Origin: Candidatus Omnitrophota bacterium
Lineage (GTDB): Bacteria > Omnitrophota > Gorgyraeia > Gygaellales > JAHJCI01
Assembly: GCA_016783355.1 (NCBI GenBank)
Contig: JADHWR010000033.1
Coordinates: 1 to 13,657, forward strand
Direction of reading: 5' to 3'
Length of the DNA stretch: 13,657 nucleotides
In this document: positions 13,009 through 13,657 of the stretch, one piece after another
Layout of the letters: every line of letters starts with the position of its first letter
Position numbering within the stretch: position 1 is the stretch's first letter
Made by a program: the position numbers and the translations under genes
The notes under the pieces: model-generated
Seen by the model: the letters and a program-made list of their open reading frames with translations, nothing else
Database searches by the model: none
What the model was told of the DNA's origin: nothing

Positions 13009-13657
13009 TTCATTATCTTATTTATAAGATAGGACAAATTATTGCACTATATCTTCCTTTAAGGTTAGCCTATAAAGTAGCTGTTGTTTTCTCAGACCTC
13101 CATTATTTATTTGCCTGGCGTGACCGCAGGAATGTTGCAGCAAATCTTGAGGTAATATTTCCGCAAAAGACTAAACCCGAGATTAGACGAATACGAAAGA
13201 TAGTGTTTAGGAATTTTGCCAAGTATCTTGTAGATTTTTTCCGGTTCAAGAAATTAAACAGGGATTACGTAAAAGAGAATGTTCATTTTGAAAATTTAGC
13301 CTATCTTGATTCTGCTTTAGATGCGGCAAAGGGCGTAATTATTCTGACGGCCCATATTGGCAATTGGGAGTTGGGGGGCGTGGCTGTCGCAATTAAGGGA
13401 TATCCTATTGCTGCTGTGGCTTTACCCCATCGGCATAAAAAGGTGGATATGTTTTTTAATTCGCAAAGAGAGAGTAGTGGTTTAAGGGTAATTCCTTTGG
13501 GTCAGGCAGCACGCGATAGCCTTAAGGCTTTAAGGCAAAACCAAATTATTGCTTTAGTGGGCGATCGGGATTTTACGAACAAGGGTGAAATAATTGACTT
13601 TTTGGGAATGCCGACATATTTACCCGAAGGACCAGCAGTATTCTCACTAAAGACAGG
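13005..13657 (+). CDS. LpxL/HtrB-family lysophospholipid/lipid A acyltransferase (3' end outside window)
   Basis: Open reading frame of 217 codons that runs off the right edge. It begins at GTG 13005, overlapping the TGA of the glycosyltransferase gene (GTGA). The product starts MIHYLIYKIGQIIALYLPLR with a hydrophobic N terminus, then has NVAANLEVIFP (43-53), typical of the LpxL/HtrB (LABLAT) family, and the catalytic HIGNWE (117-122, the H-x4-E motif). GDRDF (186-190) and YLPEGPAVFSLKT (205-217) are further family blocks. Members acylate lipid A in Gram-negatives or phosphatidylinositol mannosides in actinobacteria. Overlap with an MGDG-type glycosyltransferase suggests the acceptor may be a glycolipid, which is inference. 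About 70-90 residues should be missing at the C terminus. Confidence 0.9.
   Translation, partial: MIHYLIYKIGQIIALYLPLRLAYKVAVVFSDLHYLFAWRDRRNVAANLEVIFPQKTKPEIRRIRKIVFRNFAKYLVDFFRFKKLNRDYVKENVHFENLAYLDSALDAAKGVIILTAHIGNWELGGVAVAIKGYPIAAVALPHRHKKVDMFFNSQRESSGLRVIPLGQAARDSLKALRQNQIIALVGDRDFTNKGEIIDFLGMPTYLPEGPAVFSLKT

Overview
This window looks chromosomal and bacterial: moderately AT-rich, very gene-dense, with every gene I can support on the + strand. It holds the end of a ribosomal-protein operon, a cluster for part of the citric acid cycle, and the start of a lipid-related operon. A lipid A-type (LpxL/HtrB family) acyltransferase and a PilT retraction ATPase point to a Gram-negative-style envelope with type IV pili. 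Adenylate kinase, S4 and L36 are all zinc-binding forms. The mix resembles deep-branching uncultivated Gram-negative lineages such as Omnitrophota, but that placement is inference and no marker here proves it.

Layout. (1) 1-4676: adk, map, infA, rpmJ, rpsM, rpsK, rpsD, rpoA, rplQ, the conserved alpha-operon order, with genes touching or overlapping and probably continuing a spc operon to the left. (2) 4673-4733: a palindromic repeat starting at the rplQ stop. (3) 4738-10821: aspartate aminotransferase, a LeuC/aconitase-family large subunit, a hairpin-rich gap, pilT, the matching LeuD-type small subunit, isocitrate dehydrogenase and malate dehydrogenase. (4) 10822-11269: a 448-base gap with no credible gene, full of inverted repeats, containing a second, inverted copy of the palindrome and two copies of a 15-base direct repeat. 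(5) 11270-13657: lipB, an MGDG-synthase-type glycosyltransferase and an LpxL/HtrB-type acyltransferase cut by the right edge, joined by four-base stop/start overlaps.

How the genes fit together. Section 1 is the translation and transcription core. In section 3 the isocitrate dehydrogenase carries the Ser-x-Asn signature of isocitrate enzymes rather than isopropylmalate enzymes, and the dehydratase small subunit lacks the YLRT signature of isopropylmalate isomerase. With malate dehydrogenase and aspartate aminotransferase beside them, I infer that the two 'leuC/leuD' genes encode a two-subunit aconitase, giving citrate to isocitrate to 2-oxoglutarate, with oxaloacetate linked to malate and aspartate. 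Citrate synthase is not in the window. PilT between the two dehydratase subunits is out of place functionally. Section 5 combines lipoyl attachment with synthesis of a probable acylated glycolipid.

The least explained parts are non-coding: the palindrome pair bracketing the metabolic block, the 10822-11269 gap with its large predicted RNA structure before lipB, and the hairpin cluster before pilT.
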